64,000 bases of DNA from an uncultured Woeseiaceae bacterium (GCA_947259985.1 CAMYOJ010000019.1:62001-126000); one strand, 5' to 3'; shown: positions 1 through 9,256, counted from the stretch's first letter. Notes: a model not told the origin generated them from the letters alone. Program-made: numbers and translations.

Positions 1-150
1 GCAGCAGGCAGGCCAGGTATTGGCAAATGCCCGGTGAAGTGAGAGATTGTCGTGTCGATGCGCGCATATTTGAGACAAAAAATACGCCATATAGGCGCAT
101 TTTTCTGTGAACTAATCAATAATTTACGATTGAAACTTGAATTGGTACAA

Positions 151-2082
151 ATGACAAGTATTTGCCGGAACTTTTTTCTGCTCATCGCCCTGGCCAGCGC
201 CGCTGCCACAGCTGACGATATTTTCCCACAGCCGCCCGAACTCGAGCCGGACGTCGACTTCTGGATCTCCATTTTCACGGAATATTCGACCGATGAGGGC
301 GTGCTGCATGACAACCGCAACCTGGCCGTTGTTTATGCGCGACTGCAGATGCCGTCGAAGCTGTCGCGCCGCGAAAGACAGCGCCGCGTGGCGGCCCGTC
401 GCAAGCAATTGCAGGTCGTGTTGCAGACGCTCGCCTCCGGCAAAAGAGACAATCTCAGCGAAGAGGAAAGTCGCGTACTGGCGCTATGGCCGGACAACGT
501 GAGCAACGACACGCTGGCAGCCGCGACGAGGCGTATTCGCTTCCAGCAGGGACTCCGTGACCGTTTTCGCGAAGGACTCGAGCGCTCCGGCCGCTGGCGC
601 GCTTTTGTCAATGAGCAATTTACCGCACTCGGCGTGCCCGTGGAGATCGCGGCGTTGCCGCACGTCGAGTCGTCCTACAACCCCGATGCCCGCTCGCACG
701 TCGGCGCATCGGGCATCTGGCAGTTCACGCGCAGCACGGGTCGCCGCTTCATGCGCGTCGACCACGTCGTCGACGAACGCAACGACCCGTTTGCGGCGAC
801 TCGCGCGGCTGGCCAGCTCATGGCGTACAACTACTCGATCACGGGCAACTGGCCGATGGCCATTACGGCCTACAACCATGGGCTCGCGGGCGTGCGCCGC
901 GCGATGCGCAAGTACGGCGATACGGCCTATGTCGATATCCTCAGGAACTACAAAGGGCGTACCTTCGGTTTTGCCTCGAGGAATTTTTACGTCGCATTCC
1001 TGGCCGCCAAGGAGGTCGACCAGAACGCCGAGCGTTATTTTCCGGGAATCGTCTACGAGCAACCCACGGATTACTCGACGGCAAGCCTGCCGGCCTATGT
1101 GCCGGCACCGGAATTGACCCAGGCCCTGGGCGTTTCCCAGGTACAGCTGGCCAGGCACAACCGCGGCCTCCAGCCTACGATCTGGCAGGGCAGCAAGTAC
1201 CTGCCAAAAGGCTACGAGCTGCGACTGCCCGCCGACAGCGTTTCTCAGCCACTGGCGACGGCATTTGCGGGTTTGCCGGCCGATGTCCGTTTCGATAAGC
1301 AGCTGCCCGACATGTTCCACACGGTCGCACGCGGCGACACCTTGTCACAGATCGCGGCATCCTACGATACGCGTGTCTCGACGCTCGTGGCGCTCAATGG
1401 CCTGCGCAGCAGTCATCGCATTCGAGCCGGTCAACGACTGCGGCTCCCGGCCGCAGGCCCGGCCCCCACCGTAGCCAGTGCGGCTCCTGCAGAACCCGAG
1501 CCGGCTATCGTGGCTGCTGTCGTCGAACCCGAGCCGGCTATTGTCGCGGCTGTCGCCGAACCCGTTGTGGAGGAGGTGACGCCACCCACGATGGCGGGCG
1601 ACTACGCCAGCACCCTGATTGGCACCATCCAGACGGCGCTGTTGTCGGATCCCAGCGACTACAGCGTGGCGGCTGACAACACGATCGAGGTGCAGCCGCT
1701 CGAAACGCTGGGCCACTACGGCGACTGGCTCGAGATAAAGACGCAGCGGCTGCGCGACGTCAACGGGCTCGCATTTCGCTCGCCCGTCGAGGTCGGTCAG
1801 CGCATCAAGCTCGACCTGAACACGGTGGATGCCAGGCGTTTCGAGGAGCGCCGGATCGCCTATCACCGCACACAACAGGACAGTTTCTTCAGGCAGCACA
1901 TTATTTCGTCCGTCACCGAACATACGATCCGTCGGGGCGAGTCGATCTGGGTGCTCTCGTTGCGCGAATACGAGGTGCCGATATGGCTGTTCCGGCAATA
2001 CAACCCCGGCCTCGATCTGCATCGCGTGCGGCCCGGCACCACGGTGCAGTTTCCGGTTCTGACTGATGTCGAGCGTGGTTAA
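151..2082 (+). CDS. mltD: Membrane-bound lytic murein transglycosylase, MltD-like, with LysM repeats
   Basis: A predicted periplasmic enzyme of about 643 residues that cleaves peptidoglycan glycan strands to give 1,6-anhydro-muropeptides. After a signal peptide (hydrophobic FFLLIALASAA) comes an SLT domain with the motif ALPHVESSYNP, in which Glu173 is the expected catalytic acid, followed by GASGIWQF. Three LysM-like segments follow at about residues 389-433, 502-555 and 590-638. The linker contains a duplicated EPEPAIVAAV segment. The ATG at 151 is preferred over an in-frame ATG at 52 because it places the signal peptide at the N-terminus. The gene runs directly into a small membrane-protein gene (TAATG overlap). 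Family assignment is firm; MltD against related SLT/LysM enzymes is inferred from architecture. Confidence 0.9.
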   Translation: MTSICRNFFLLIALASAAATADDIFPQPPELEPDVDFWISIFTEYSTDEGVLHDNRNLAVVYARLQMPSKLSRRERQRRVAARRKQLQVVLQTLASGKRDNLSEEESRVLALWPDNVSNDTLAAATRRIRFQQGLRDRFREGLERSGRWRAFVNEQFTALGVPVEIAALPHVESSYNPDARSHVGASGIWQFTRSTGRRFMRVDHVVDERNDPFAATRAAGQLMAYNYSITGNWPMAITAYNHGLAGVRRAMRKYGDTAYVDILRNYKGRTFGFASRNFYVAFLAAKEVDQNAERYFPGIVYEQPTDYSTASLPAYVPAPELTQALGVSQVQLARHNRGLQPTIWQGSKYLPKGYELRLPADSVSQPLATAFAGLPADVRFDKQLPDMFHTVARGDTLSQIAASYDTRVSTLVALNGLRSSHRIRAGQRLRLPAAGPAPTVASAAPAEPEPAIVAAVVEPEPAIVAAVAEPVVEEVTPPTMAGDYASTLIGTIQTALLSDPSDYSVAADNTIEVQPLETLGHYGDWLEIKTQRLRDVNGLAFRSPVEVGQRIKLDLNTVDARRFEERRIAYHRTQQDSFFRQHIISSVTEHTIRRGESIWVLSLREYEVPIWLFRQYNPGLDLHRVRPGTTVQFPVLTDVERG

Positions 2083-2483
2083 TGCAGGACAGGGGCAAGT
2101 TCACGCTGGTGCGCCTGCTTCCTGTGGTACTCGTGACGCTGGCGGCTGCGGCCTGGTTCAATGATGTGCAGGATGGCGGTCCCTACGTGCCGCGCAATCT
2201 CCTGCCACTGCTCGTCCTTGTTCTGCTGTCCTGGTTCACGCTCCATCGCGGCGAAGGGCGATGGTCCGGCAACGGCATGCGCCTGCCGCTCGCCACGCTG
2301 GGTTTCGCGATCCCGGCTCTGGGCCTGGCGCTTTATCTGCATTACGCCTACTCCGTTAACCTCAATGACATGTTCGGCGATGCACAATTTCCTGGCCGGG
2401 TGTTCCGCTATCTGCCGGCGTACACACTGGTCGCGGGTGGCATCGGCTTTGCAATCGGCTGGATCGTCGGCCGCAACATTTAG
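2082..2483 (+). CDS. Small integral membrane protein of unknown function
   Basis: A 133-residue protein that I do not recognise. It shows about four hydrophobic segments (near residues 10-25, 39-52, 66-85 and 108-130) separated by short polar loops, one of which is RGEGRWSGNG. Its start codon overlaps the stop of the upstream transglycosylase (TAATG), so the two are probably translationally coupled and may act together in envelope maintenance; that functional link is inference only. No catalytic motif is visible. Confidence 0.7.
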   Translation: MQDRGKFTLVRLLPVVLVTLAAAAWFNDVQDGGPYVPRNLLPLLVLVLLSWFTLHRGEGRWSGNGMRLPLATLGFAIPALGLALYLHYAYSVNLNDMFGDAQFPGRVFRYLPAYTLVAGGIGFAIGWIVGRNI

Positions 2484-2557
2484 TGTGACACCGGGCGTTT
2501 TCCGCGTTGGTCAGGTTTGTTAGGCTTGTCGTATCGATTTGGTCGACACCGAGAATC

Positions 2558-3070
2558 ATGGCAGGTAACAAGATCCACAAACTGATGGCCCCCCTGGTGC
2601 TGCTGTTGCTGGTAATGCCGGCCGCGCCCGAGGCGGGCCAGTTTCCAGTGGCGGACAAGGTCGTTATCGAGAAGGCGGCCAGGCAGCTACACTTGCTGCA
2701 GAAAGGTAAAATTTTCCGTACCTTCGAGATAGCGCTCGGTATGGTGCCGGTCGGCGACAAGAAGCAGGAGGGCGATTTCAAGACGCCCGAGGGCAGTTAC
2801 CTGCTCGACGGCCGCAATCCCAACAGTGAGTTCTTCCTGTCGATTCACGTGTCCTACCCGAATCTCGTGGATCGCCGCGAGGCCGCGTCCGAGGGCATCG
2901 ACCCGGGCGGGGCGATAATGATTCATGGCCAGCCGAATGTACCGACCCGCTCCGAAGGCTACTACCGAACCCAGGATTGGACGAACGGCTGTATCGCGGT
3001 TTCCAATTCGGACATGATCGACATCTGGCTCATGACGGGCGAGAACACGCCGATTGAAATCAAGCCGTGA
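2558..3070 (+). CDS. L,D-transpeptidase family protein (YkuD domain, YafK-like)
   Basis: A predicted periplasmic enzyme of 170 residues with an N-terminal signal sequence (LMAPLVLLLLVMPAAPEAG) and a YkuD catalytic domain. The conserved IMIHGQPN and WTNGCIAVSNSDM segments supply the histidine and catalytic cysteine of L,D-transpeptidases, with TNGC in place of the common SHGC/SxGC. YafK/DpaA-type members cut or form links involving meso-diaminopimelate, for example releasing Braun-type lipoprotein; which activity applies here is not decided by sequence. The ATG at 2558 is chosen over the upstream GTG at 2507 because it begins the signal peptide. It follows the lytic transglycosylase pair, consistent with a peptidoglycan-remodelling cluster. 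Confidence 0.85.
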   Translation: MAGNKIHKLMAPLVLLLLVMPAAPEAGQFPVADKVVIEKAARQLHLLQKGKIFRTFEIALGMVPVGDKKQEGDFKTPEGSYLLDGRNPNSEFFLSIHVSYPNLVDRREAASEGIDPGGAIMIHGQPNVPTRSEGYYRTQDWTNGCIAVSNSDMIDIWLMTGENTPIEIKP

Positions 3071-3077
3071 GCAATCG

Positions 3078-4445
3078 ATGAGCGGTGAGTTCGTCGACGC
3101 CGAGGTGTGGCCGGAGGGCAGCCTCGAAGTCCTGTCACGGCTTGAAGTCGACCAGCTCAAGAACCGCGGCGCGGGAGGGCTGTACCCGCTGCTGAGGCGT
3201 TGCATGCTCGCCGTCCTCAATGCCGACAGCGACAACGACGATGCGGCCGAACTGCTGCGCGTATACAAGGACTTCGAGATCGGCTTCATCCAGCAGGATC
3301 GTGGCCTCAAGGTGTCGCTCAGGAATGCCCCGGCCGAAGCCTTCGTCGACGGCAAGATGATTCGTGGTACGCGCGAACTGCTGTTCGCCGTGCTGCGCGA
3401 TATCGTCTTCACACGCAACGAGATTCTCGAGGGCGGTCGCTTCGACCTCGACACGGGCGACGGTGTCACCAACGCCGTCTTCCATATCGTTCGCAATGCG
3501 CGCCTGCTGACCGTACCCGCCGGCGTCGACCTCGTCGTCTGCTGGGGAGGGCACGCGATAAGCCGCCACGAGTACGATTACTCGAAGCGCGTCGGCTACG
3601 AGCTGGGGCTCAGGGGCCTCAATGTAGGGACAGGCTGTGGACCTGGCGCGATGAAAGGACCCATGAAAGGCGCGACGATCGGCCATGCAAAGCAGCGCAT
3701 CGGTGGCGGTCGCTATATCGGCATCACGGAGCCCGGCATCATCGCGGCGGAATCCCCGAATCCGATCGTCAATTCGCTCGTGATAATGCCCGACATGGAA
3801 AAGCGACTCGAGGCCTTCGTGCGGGTCGGGCATGGCATCGTCGTATTTCCAGGCGGTGTCGGCACGGCCGAAGAAATACTCTATCTTTTGGGCGTGCTGC
3901 TGCATCCCGACAACACGGGCCAGCCGCTGCCTCTCATAATGACAGGGCCCAGAAGTTCCACCGACTACTTTCGCAAGATTGACGACTTTGTCGCCGCAAC
4001 CCTGGGGGAAACAGCGCGCGAGCGCTACGAGGTCATCATTGACGACCCATCCAGGGTTGCCCAGTGCATGCACGCGGGCCTGAACGACGTCCTCGCGTTT
4101 CGCAAGAAGCACGGCGATGCGTTTTATTTCAACTGGCGCCTGACGATTGCGCGCGAATTCCAGCGCCCCTTTGTCGCGACTCACGAATCGATGGCGGGTC
4201 TTGACCTGAATGAAGACCTGCCCACGCACGAACTCGCGGCCAACCTCCGAAGGGCGTTTTCAGGAATCGTCTCGGGCAACGTACGCGAAGACACGGCCGC
4301 ACTGATCGATAAAAAAGGTCCGTTCCGGATCGACGGATCGCGGCGCATCATGGATCTGCTCGACAGTCTGCTCAGCGACTTCGTCGCGCAGAAGCGCATG
4401 AAGATTTCGACGGGCGATTACCAGCCGTGCTACGTTATTAAGTAA
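3078..4445 (+). CDS. ppnN: Pyrimidine/purine-5'-nucleotide nucleosidase PpnN
   Basis: A cytosolic enzyme of 455 residues, almost the length of E. coli PpnN (YgdH). The family hydrolyses the N-glycosidic bond of nucleoside 5'-monophosphates to base plus ribose 5-phosphate and is activated by (p)ppGpp in E. coli. The Rossmann-like LOG core is seen as GGHAISRHEYDYSKRVGYE, GTGCGPGAMKGPMKGA and the hallmark PGGVGTAEE. The ATG at 3078 gives the usual N-terminus; an upstream in-frame start at 3054 would overlap the preceding gene by 17 bases. It ends about 120 bases before the next small gene. Confidence 0.93.
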   Translation: MSGEFVDAEVWPEGSLEVLSRLEVDQLKNRGAGGLYPLLRRCMLAVLNADSDNDDAAELLRVYKDFEIGFIQQDRGLKVSLRNAPAEAFVDGKMIRGTRELLFAVLRDIVFTRNEILEGGRFDLDTGDGVTNAVFHIVRNARLLTVPAGVDLVVCWGGHAISRHEYDYSKRVGYELGLRGLNVGTGCGPGAMKGPMKGATIGHAKQRIGGGRYIGITEPGIIAAESPNPIVNSLVIMPDMEKRLEAFVRVGHGIVVFPGGVGTAEEILYLLGVLLHPDNTGQPLPLIMTGPRSSTDYFRKIDDFVAATLGETARERYEVIIDDPSRVAQCMHAGLNDVLAFRKKHGDAFYFNWRLTIAREFQRPFVATHESMAGLDLNEDLPTHELAANLRRAFSGIVSGNVREDTAALIDKKGPFRIDGSRRIMDLLDSLLSDFVAQKRMKISTGDYQPCYVIK

Positions 4446-4565
4446 AACCAAGGGTTAACCTACTGAAAAATAGGTAAAAAATGACATTGCGCATTGTGAT
4501 GCAGTTCCTGTGATTTGCCGCGATTGAGATTTAACATTTGTTCAAAGGATTGACAGAGCAATCGC

Positions 4566-4832
4566 ATGCCTGACAGCAAAAACATGCCATGGGCTGACAG
4601 CTACGGTACGGAAGCCGAAGCCGATCCCAAAACCGAAGATGCCGCACTGGGTAACGAGCCGGCTGCGAACGACGCCGATGGTTGGCAGCAGTACCGGCGC
4701 TGGATATCGAAAGCACCTGCACCGCGTGGACGTCGTGCTGGCATCGACCCTTCGCTGTATACCTGGAAAGGCTATCGTGACTGGTCGGACCAGGTGAAAC
4801 GCACCTGGGCCAGGGACACCGAGGAAGACTGA
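4566..4832 (+). CDS. Small hydrophilic protein of unknown function
   Basis: An 88-residue acidic, tryptophan-rich protein with no signal peptide or membrane segment. The N-terminal 40 residues look disordered (many Ala, Asp, Glu); the C-terminal part has WQQYRRW, SLYTWKGYRDW and VKRTW and may fold or bind a partner. It is followed at once by an intrinsic terminator, and the 120-base upstream gap suggests its own promoter, supporting a real monocistronic gene. No family is recognised. Confidence 0.6.
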   Translation: MPDSKNMPWADSYGTEAEADPKTEDAALGNEPAANDADGWQQYRRWISKAPAPRGRRAGIDPSLYTWKGYRDWSDQVKRTWARDTEED

Positions 4833-4855
4833 GTCCGAAGCTTTATTGACAACGA

Positions 4856-4886
4856 AACGCCGACCTTCGGGTCGGCGTTTTTTTTT
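4856..4886 (+). terminator. Rho-independent terminator after the 88-residue gene
   Basis: A 10-bp perfect stem (AACGCCGACC / GGTCGGCGTT) closes a TTCG tetraloop and is followed by a run of T. It lies 24 bases after the stop codon of the upstream small gene. Confidence 0.92.
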
Positions 4887-4993
4887 GCCTCTGACGGCGC
4901 TCCGTTGAGTGTGACGTGGCTCGCCCGAAAATATGGAACTGCGTCTTGTTTCAGGATATTTCCCATCCCTCGAACCGGGTTTCGATGACAAGC

Positions 4994-5036
4994 TGTGATC
5001 TGTCTCACGGCTGTAGCAGATAGACAGTCTTATAGT
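4994..5036 (+). promoter_or_regulatory. Candidate class II CRP/Vfr-type promoter
   Basis: A TGTGA-N6-TCACG motif at 4994-5009, flanked by symmetric AGC/GCT, resembles the CRP/Vfr consensus. A -10-like TATAGT lies at 5031-5036. If transcription starts near 5043, the motif centre falls at about -41.5, the position of class II CRP sites overlapping the -35 region. No good -35 hexamer is present, as expected for an activator-dependent promoter. The motif is seen; regulation is inferred. Confidence 0.5.
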
Positions 5037-5070
5037 CGCTCCTAAGACTTACCAACCCCTAATTCAGAGT

Positions 5071-5262
5071 ATGTCAAATAAGTATCAAAAATCTGAATCA
5101 CCCGTCGCGGCATTGAAGAACGAGTCCGCTCGCCAGCGCTGGGAACTGTTTCATCGTGCCATCGCGCATGCCAAAGAATCCAACAACGCCTCACTTGCAG
5201 AGGCTGATACGCATGGCGGCGAAAGCGATAATGCCGGCCCATTGCTGTCGATCATTCGGTAG
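5071..5262 (+). CDS. Small soluble protein of unknown function
   Basis: A 63-residue protein with no recognised domain. Residues 15-40 (LKNESARQRWELFHRAIAHA) look like an amphipathic helix; the rest is polar and probably disordered. There is no signal peptide. It stands first in a rightward cluster with a small membrane protein nine bases downstream, about 30 bases after the predicted start of a CRP-type promoter. The ribosome-binding site is weak, so confidence that it is translated is moderate. Confidence 0.5.
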   Translation: MSNKYQKSESPVAALKNESARQRWELFHRAIAHAKESNNASLAEADTHGGESDNAGPLLSIIR

Positions 5263-5270
5263 TCTGACCC

Positions 5271-5522
5271 TTGGAACGCCTGCTGCAATACATAGATGAT
5301 ATCGACGACTTGTACGGCGCATTCGGCCTGCTCTACGAAAAGCTGCGTCGGGCGGTCCTGAAGCTGCTCACGCTGTGCGCGGGCCTCATCATCGTTGCGG
5401 CGGGCATCGCACTGGCTCTCGTGCACCCTCCAATCGCGCTTGCGACCTGCATCGTACTGTTTGTCACGCTGCTCTATCGCTCAGCCACATCGCCGGCGCG
5501 CACCAAGATACAATCGACCTGA
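5271..5522 (+). CDS. Small membrane protein with two transmembrane helices
   Basis: An 83-residue protein with an amphipathic N-terminus (ERLLQYIDDIDDLYGAFGLLYEKLRR) and two adjacent hydrophobic segments around residues 32-50 and 52-70. The only upstream start is a TTG eight bases after the previous gene's stop, and the ribosome-binding site is poor, suggesting translational coupling. The function is unknown. A short hairpin (5528-5546, GCCCAC/GTGGGC) follows the stop codon and may attenuate transcription before htpG. Confidence 0.55.
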   Translation: MERLLQYIDDIDDLYGAFGLLYEKLRRAVLKLLTLCAGLIIVAAGIALALVHPPIALATCIVLFVTLLYRSATSPARTKIQST

Positions 5523-5545
5523 ACGCCGCCCACGCCTGAGGTGGG

Positions 5546-5571
5546 CTTGAAATCATGAAATGAGTCCCTAT
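5546..5571 (+). promoter_or_regulatory. Candidate sigma32 (heat-shock) promoter for htpG
   Basis: CTTGAAA at 5546-5552 is followed after 13 bases by CCCTAT at 5566-5571, resembling the RpoH consensus CTTGAAA-N11-16-CCCCATnT. A start near 5578 would leave a leader of about 25 bases before the GTG at 5603, which has a good Shine-Dalgarno sequence. htpG is a classical RpoH target in gammaproteobacteria. The downstream half is imperfect. Confidence 0.5.
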
Positions 5572-5602
5572 CGTGACTGACTTTGGTCATGAGGTAATCG
5601 GC

Positions 5603-7453
5603 GTGCAGTCGAAACGCGAAACACTGGGTTTTCAAACGGAAGTCCGTCAGCTCCTGCAGCTGATGATCCACTCCTTGTACAGCAACAAGGAAATATTCCT
5701 GCGCGAGCTGATCTCCAACGCATCAGACGCAGCCGACAAGCTACGCTTCGAATCGCTGGCCAGCCCCGAACTGCTGGCCGAAGATACCGAGCTCGGTATC
5801 CGAATCGAAGTCGACAAGGACAAGCTCTCGGTCATCGATAACGGAATCGGCATGTCACGCGACGAGCTGATCGACAATCTGGGCACGATCGCGAGATCAG
5901 GCACCGCGGATTTTCTCAAGCAGATGACCGGCGACGAGCAACATGACGCAAGACTGATCGGCCAGTTCGGCGTTGGCTTCTATTCGAGTTTCATCGTTGC
6001 GGACAAGGTCACGGTCGAGAGTCGTCGCGCCGGATTGCCGGCCGACGAAGCAGTGCGCTGGGAATCGGACGGCCAGGGAGAATTCTCGGTCGAGAACATC
6101 GAGCGCGAGGAGCGCGGCACCCGGGTTACGCTTCATCTCAAGGAAGACGAAAAGGAATTCGCAGAAGCATTCCGCATCGAATCCCTGATACGCAAGTACT
6201 CCGATCACATCGGCTTCCCGGTTGCCCTGCTCGAGCCTGGCGCCGAAGACGCCGAAGCTCGCGTCATCAACTCGGCTACGGCGCTGTGGACGCGTTCGCG
6301 CAGCGACGTCACGGAAGAAGAGTACAAGGAATTCTACAAATACCTTTCGCATGATTTCGCGGACCCACTGGCATGGAGCCACAATCGTGTCGAAGGCAAG
6401 CGCGAATACACGAGCCTTCTGTATATTCCCGCTGCGGCACCCTTCGATCTCTGGAACCGCGAGACACCGAGAGGGCTCAAGCTCTACGTGCAGCGCGTCT
6501 TCATCATGGACGATGCCGAGCAGTTTCTGCCGCTCTATCTGCGTTTCGTCAAAGGCGTCGTCGACTCGTCCGACCTGCCGCTGAACGTGTCGCGTGAATT
6601 ATTGCAGCAGAACCCCGATCTCGCGGCCATGCGCAGTGCGCTGACGCGCCGCGTCCTCGACATGCTCGGCAAGATCGCGGGCACCGAGGATTACGAAAAA
6701 GTCTGGCAGGAATTCGGCCAGGTCCTCAAGGAGGGGCTCGTCGAAGATCACGCCAACAAGGACAAGCTGGCAAAGCTGCTGCGCTTCGCCAGCACCCATA
6801 ACGGCAATGACAAGCAGGACCAGTCGCTCCAGGACTACGTCGGGCGCGCGCCGGCCGAACAGGACAAGATCTACTACATACTCGCCGAGAACTACGCGAC
6901 GGCGGTCGCGAGCCCGCATCTCGAGCAGCTGCGCCAGCGTGGCATCGAGGTCTTGCTGCTGAGCGATCGTATCGACCCATGGGTCGTCGAGGGTCTCGGC
7001 GAATTCGACGGCAAAAAGCTGGTCGACGTTGCCCGCGCAGATCTCGATCTGCCCGAAGAGGAGGCGGCTGCAGACGATGATCACAAATCTTTGCTCGAGA
7101 AGATCCAGGGCGTTCTGAGCGACCGCATCGCAGCCGTCAATGTCAGCAAGCGGCTCGTCGAATCGCCGGCCTGCGTCGTTGCTGCCGCCGACGATATCAA
7201 TCCGCAGCTCAGGCGTATGCTCGAAGCCAGTGGCCAGGCCATCCCGGAGTCGAGGCCGATCCTCGAGATCAACGTCAGGCATCCACTGGTGGACCGCTTG
7301 TCAGCAGAAGATAATGACGAGCAATTCGAGGACCTGTCACACATCGTTCTGGATCACGCGCTTCTGGCCGAGGGCACGCAGCTCGACGATCCTGCGGCTT
7401 ATGTGCGGCGCATTAACAGGTTCCTCGTGGATTCCGGAGAAACGCATGAATAA
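5603..7453 (+). CDS. htpG: Molecular chaperone HtpG (bacterial Hsp90)
   Basis: A cytosolic ATP-dependent chaperone of about 616 residues. The N-terminal GHKL ATPase domain is clear: [45 protein letters not shown] and [10 protein letters not shown]. The middle domain ([34 protein letters not shown]) and C-terminal dimerisation domain follow. I place the start at the GTG at 5603, preceded by GAGG with 8-base spacing and giving the usual N-terminus; an in-frame GTG at 5573 would add ten residues but has no ribosome-binding site and lies within the probable sigma32 promoter. The 3' end overlaps msrB by eight bases, suggesting one stress-response operon. Confidence 0.96.
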   Translation: MQSKRETLGFQTEVRQLLQLMIHSLYSNKEIFLRELISNASDAADKLRFESLASPELLAEDTELGIRIEVDKDKLSVIDNGIGMSRDELIDNLGTIARSGTADFLKQMTGDEQHDARLIGQFGVGFYSSFIVADKVTVESRRAGLPADEAVRWESDGQGEFSVENIEREERGTRVTLHLKEDEKEFAEAFRIESLIRKYSDHIGFPVALLEPGAEDAEARVINSATALWTRSRSDVTEEEYKEFYKYLSHDFADPLAWSHNRVEGKREYTSLLYIPAAAPFDLWNRETPRGLKLYVQRVFIMDDAEQFLPLYLRFVKGVVDSSDLPLNVSRELLQQNPDLAAMRSALTRRVLDMLGKIAGTEDYEKVWQEFGQVLKEGLVEDHANKDKLAKLLRFASTHNGNDKQDQSLQDYVGRAPAEQDKIYYILAENYATAVASPHLEQLRQRGIEVLLLSDRIDPWVVEGLGEFDGKKLVDVARADLDLPEEEAAADDDHKSLLEKIQGVLSDRIAAVNVSKRLVESPACVVAAADDINPQLRRMLEASGQAIPESRPILEINVRHPLVDRLSAEDNDEQFEDLSHIVLDHALLAEGTQLDDPAAYVRRINRFLVDSGETHE

Positions 7454-7841
7454 GGAACAGCCAGACAAGGAATTGCGGGGGAAACTCAGCGAAGAGCAGT
7501 TCCAGGTTACACAGAACGCCGCCACTGAGCGGCCCTTCACGGGCAAGTATGTCGACCACAAGGCCGACGGCACCTACCGCTGTGTCTGCTGCGAAGCGCC
7601 GCTGTTCAGATCCGAACACAAGTACGATTCGGGCTCGGGCTGGCCGAGTTTCTGGCTGCCGCTCGCCGGCGACGCCGTGCGCAGCATCCGGGACATGAGC
7701 CACGGCATGGTGCGCACCGAGGTGGTGTGTAGCAACTGCGACGCACACCTTGGGCATGTGTTCGAGGATGGTCCGCAGCCAACAGGTCTGCGATACTGCA
7801 TCAACTCGGCATCACTCGACTTTGAGGACTCGGATCAATGA
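7446..7841 (+). CDS. msrB: Peptide-methionine (R)-S-oxide reductase MsrB
   Basis: A 131-residue repair enzyme that reduces methionine-R-sulfoxide in oxidised proteins using thioredoxin. The fold is marked by two CxxC zinc pairs (CVCCEAPL and [12 protein letters not shown]), the GSGWPSFW substrate-binding segment and the catalytic [11 protein letters not shown] near the C-terminus. No signal peptide is present, so it acts in the cytoplasm. It starts inside the end of htpG (eight-base overlap) and overlaps the next gene by ATGA, forming an htpG-msrB-FKBP proteostasis operon. Confidence 0.95.
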   Translation: MNKEQPDKELRGKLSEEQFQVTQNAATERPFTGKYVDHKADGTYRCVCCEAPLFRSEHKYDSGSGWPSFWLPLAGDAVRSIRDMSHGMVRTEVVCSNCDAHLGHVFEDGPQPTGLRYCINSASLDFEDSDQ

Positions 7842-8338
7842 CATCGCGCTATCTGGCCATCTGTGCCTTACTGACGCTGGCCGGCTGCGGTCAGGACACC
7901 GCCACGGAGACTGACAGCGCGGCCGCGGAGGCCGAATGTCCCGAGGCGAACGCGGATGGCGTTGTCGAGATTGCGCCGGGCCTCACTGCAACGATAAGCA
8001 GCAAAGGTTACGGCCGCGCAGCAGTAGCGGGCGACTACGCCGACGTCCACACGACACTCTGGCTTTATGACGAGAACGCCGAAGGCGGTCGGGGTACCGA
8101 GATCTGGACGTCGGGTGGGGAACAACCATTCCAGTTCCAGCTGGATGCCGGGCAGGTGATCAAGGGCTGGGATCTGGGCGTTGCATGCATGCTCATCGGC
8201 GAAACACGTGAACTCAAGATCGCCCCCGAGCTTGGCTACGGCGCGCGCGGCAAACCGCCGGTTCCGCCGAATGCGACGTTGTTGTTCGAGATCGAACTCG
8301 TCAAATTGCTTAATTCCGCGGAGCTCGATTCCGACTAG
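7838..8338 (+). CDS. FKBP-type peptidyl-prolyl cis-trans isomerase lipoprotein
   Basis: A 166-residue lipoprotein with a lipobox (LLTLAGC, Cys17) followed by an acidic linker and one FKBP domain (about 45-160). Diagnostic segments are [46 protein letters not shown] and [15 protein letters not shown]. It should accelerate proline isomerisation in exported proteins at the cell envelope. The ATGA overlap with msrB shows translational coupling. Its convergent neighbour starts only one base after the stop, with no visible terminator between them. Confidence 0.9.
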   Translation: MTSRYLAICALLTLAGCGQDTATETDSAAAEAECPEANADGVVEIAPGLTATISSKGYGRAAVAGDYADVHTTLWLYDENAEGGRGTEIWTSGGEQPFQFQLDAGQVIKGWDLGVACMLIGETRELKIAPELGYGARGKPPVPPNATLLFEIELVKLLNSAELDSD

Positions 8339-9256
8339 TCAGGCGCTCCTGTCGCGCTCCAGGAGTTCGCGTGCTTGCCCGATCCAGTCTTCACGGTAGA
8401 TGCGGCTGTGGAATCCCTTCAGGCGCTGCGCTACGCGATCGATGTCGTACTCGCTCATATCCGCTATCTGTTCGAAGCGGAAAATACCCAGTTCGTTGAG
8501 CGTCTTCTCTATGGCGGGTCCGACCCCCTTGATCTTCTTGAGATTGTCTTTCGCTCCGTCGAGCGGTTCCTCCGCCGATTCGACAGTCTGCGTGGCCGCG
8601 TCGATGGGATCGTTGGATGCGTCCCGGCCATCCGTCAGCCTGTTCGGGTTGTGCACCGGTTCGATCCGCGTCTCGGCGTGATCCTCGTCCTGTTCCTGCT
8701 CAAGCTCGTTGATTCGTTCTCGCGCCGCGGCAAGTTCGGCCTCGATCTTCGCGGCTTCTTCGTCTCGCACGCGATAACGTTCGATTAGCGGCGGCAGCCT
8801 GTCTTGCCAGTTTTCGAGCTCGCGACTGAGTTGAAAGATCTTGTCATCTTTCTCCTTGAGGAGGTCGTCATCGTTGCCGCGTGTCTCCAGGTCGGTTTGC
8901 AGCTTGTCGCGCTGCGTGACGGCAGCTTCCAGATTGCTGCGAATATCCTTGATCTCTCGCTGCAGCTCGTCGCGGCGGGCGAAGGCCTCCTGGACGACTG
9001 TCGATAATTCCTTGGCGCGATTCTTGGCGTCGCGGTTCGAGGCCTGGAACTGGCTGACCTGATCCATGAGGTTCTTGTTCTGGCTGACCAGCCGTTCGTG
9101 CTCTTTGCGCTGCGCGTCGATTTGCTCCTGCCAGCCCGCGCTGACCGCGGCTTTCTCCTGTTGCGAACGATTTCCGCGAATCACCCAGCCGAGGATGATG
9201 CCGACAAGCGTTGCAGCCACGAGGAAACCGATATGTATGACCGTAATCTCAGGCAT
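8339..9256 (-). CDS. Membrane-anchored coiled-coil protein with a C-terminal helix-hairpin-helix domain
   Basis: A 305-residue protein. One N-terminal transmembrane helix (IHIGFLVAATLVGIILGWVI) is followed by a long charged coiled coil (about 30-195), an acidic linker, and a C-terminal helix-hairpin-helix domain with LKKIKGVGPAIEKTLNELGI, similar to the DNA-ligase/DUF4332-type HhH units often annotated as '5' DNA nuclease-like'. The architecture suggests a membrane tether for nucleic acid or for a protein complex; the true role is not known. Its start codon overlaps a 48-codon upstream small gene by eight bases. Confidence 0.75.
   Translation of the reverse strand: MPEITVIHIGFLVAATLVGIILGWVIRGNRSQQEKAAVSAGWQEQIDAQRKEHERLVSQNKNLMDQVSQFQASNRDAKNRAKELSTVVQEAFARRDELQREIKDIRSNLEAAVTQRDKLQTDLETRGNDDDLLKEKDDKIFQLSRELENWQDRLPPLIERYRVRDEEAAKIEAELAAARERINELEQEQDEDHAETRIEPVHNPNRLTDGRDASNDPIDAATQTVESAEEPLDGAKDNLKKIKGVGPAIEKTLNELGIFRFEQIADMSEYDIDRVAQRLKGFHSRIYREDWIGQARELLERDRSA

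Noticed and set aside
1492-1560. Short duplicated segment (EPEPAIVAAV) in the lytic transglycosylase linker as a mobile repeat
   Set aside because: A two-copy in-frame duplication in a flexible linker is ordinary low-complexity evolution.
4446-4490. CCTA-N8-TAGG hairpin after ppnN as a terminator
   Set aside because: Only about five base pairs and followed by A, not T, on the transcribed strand; too weak to report.
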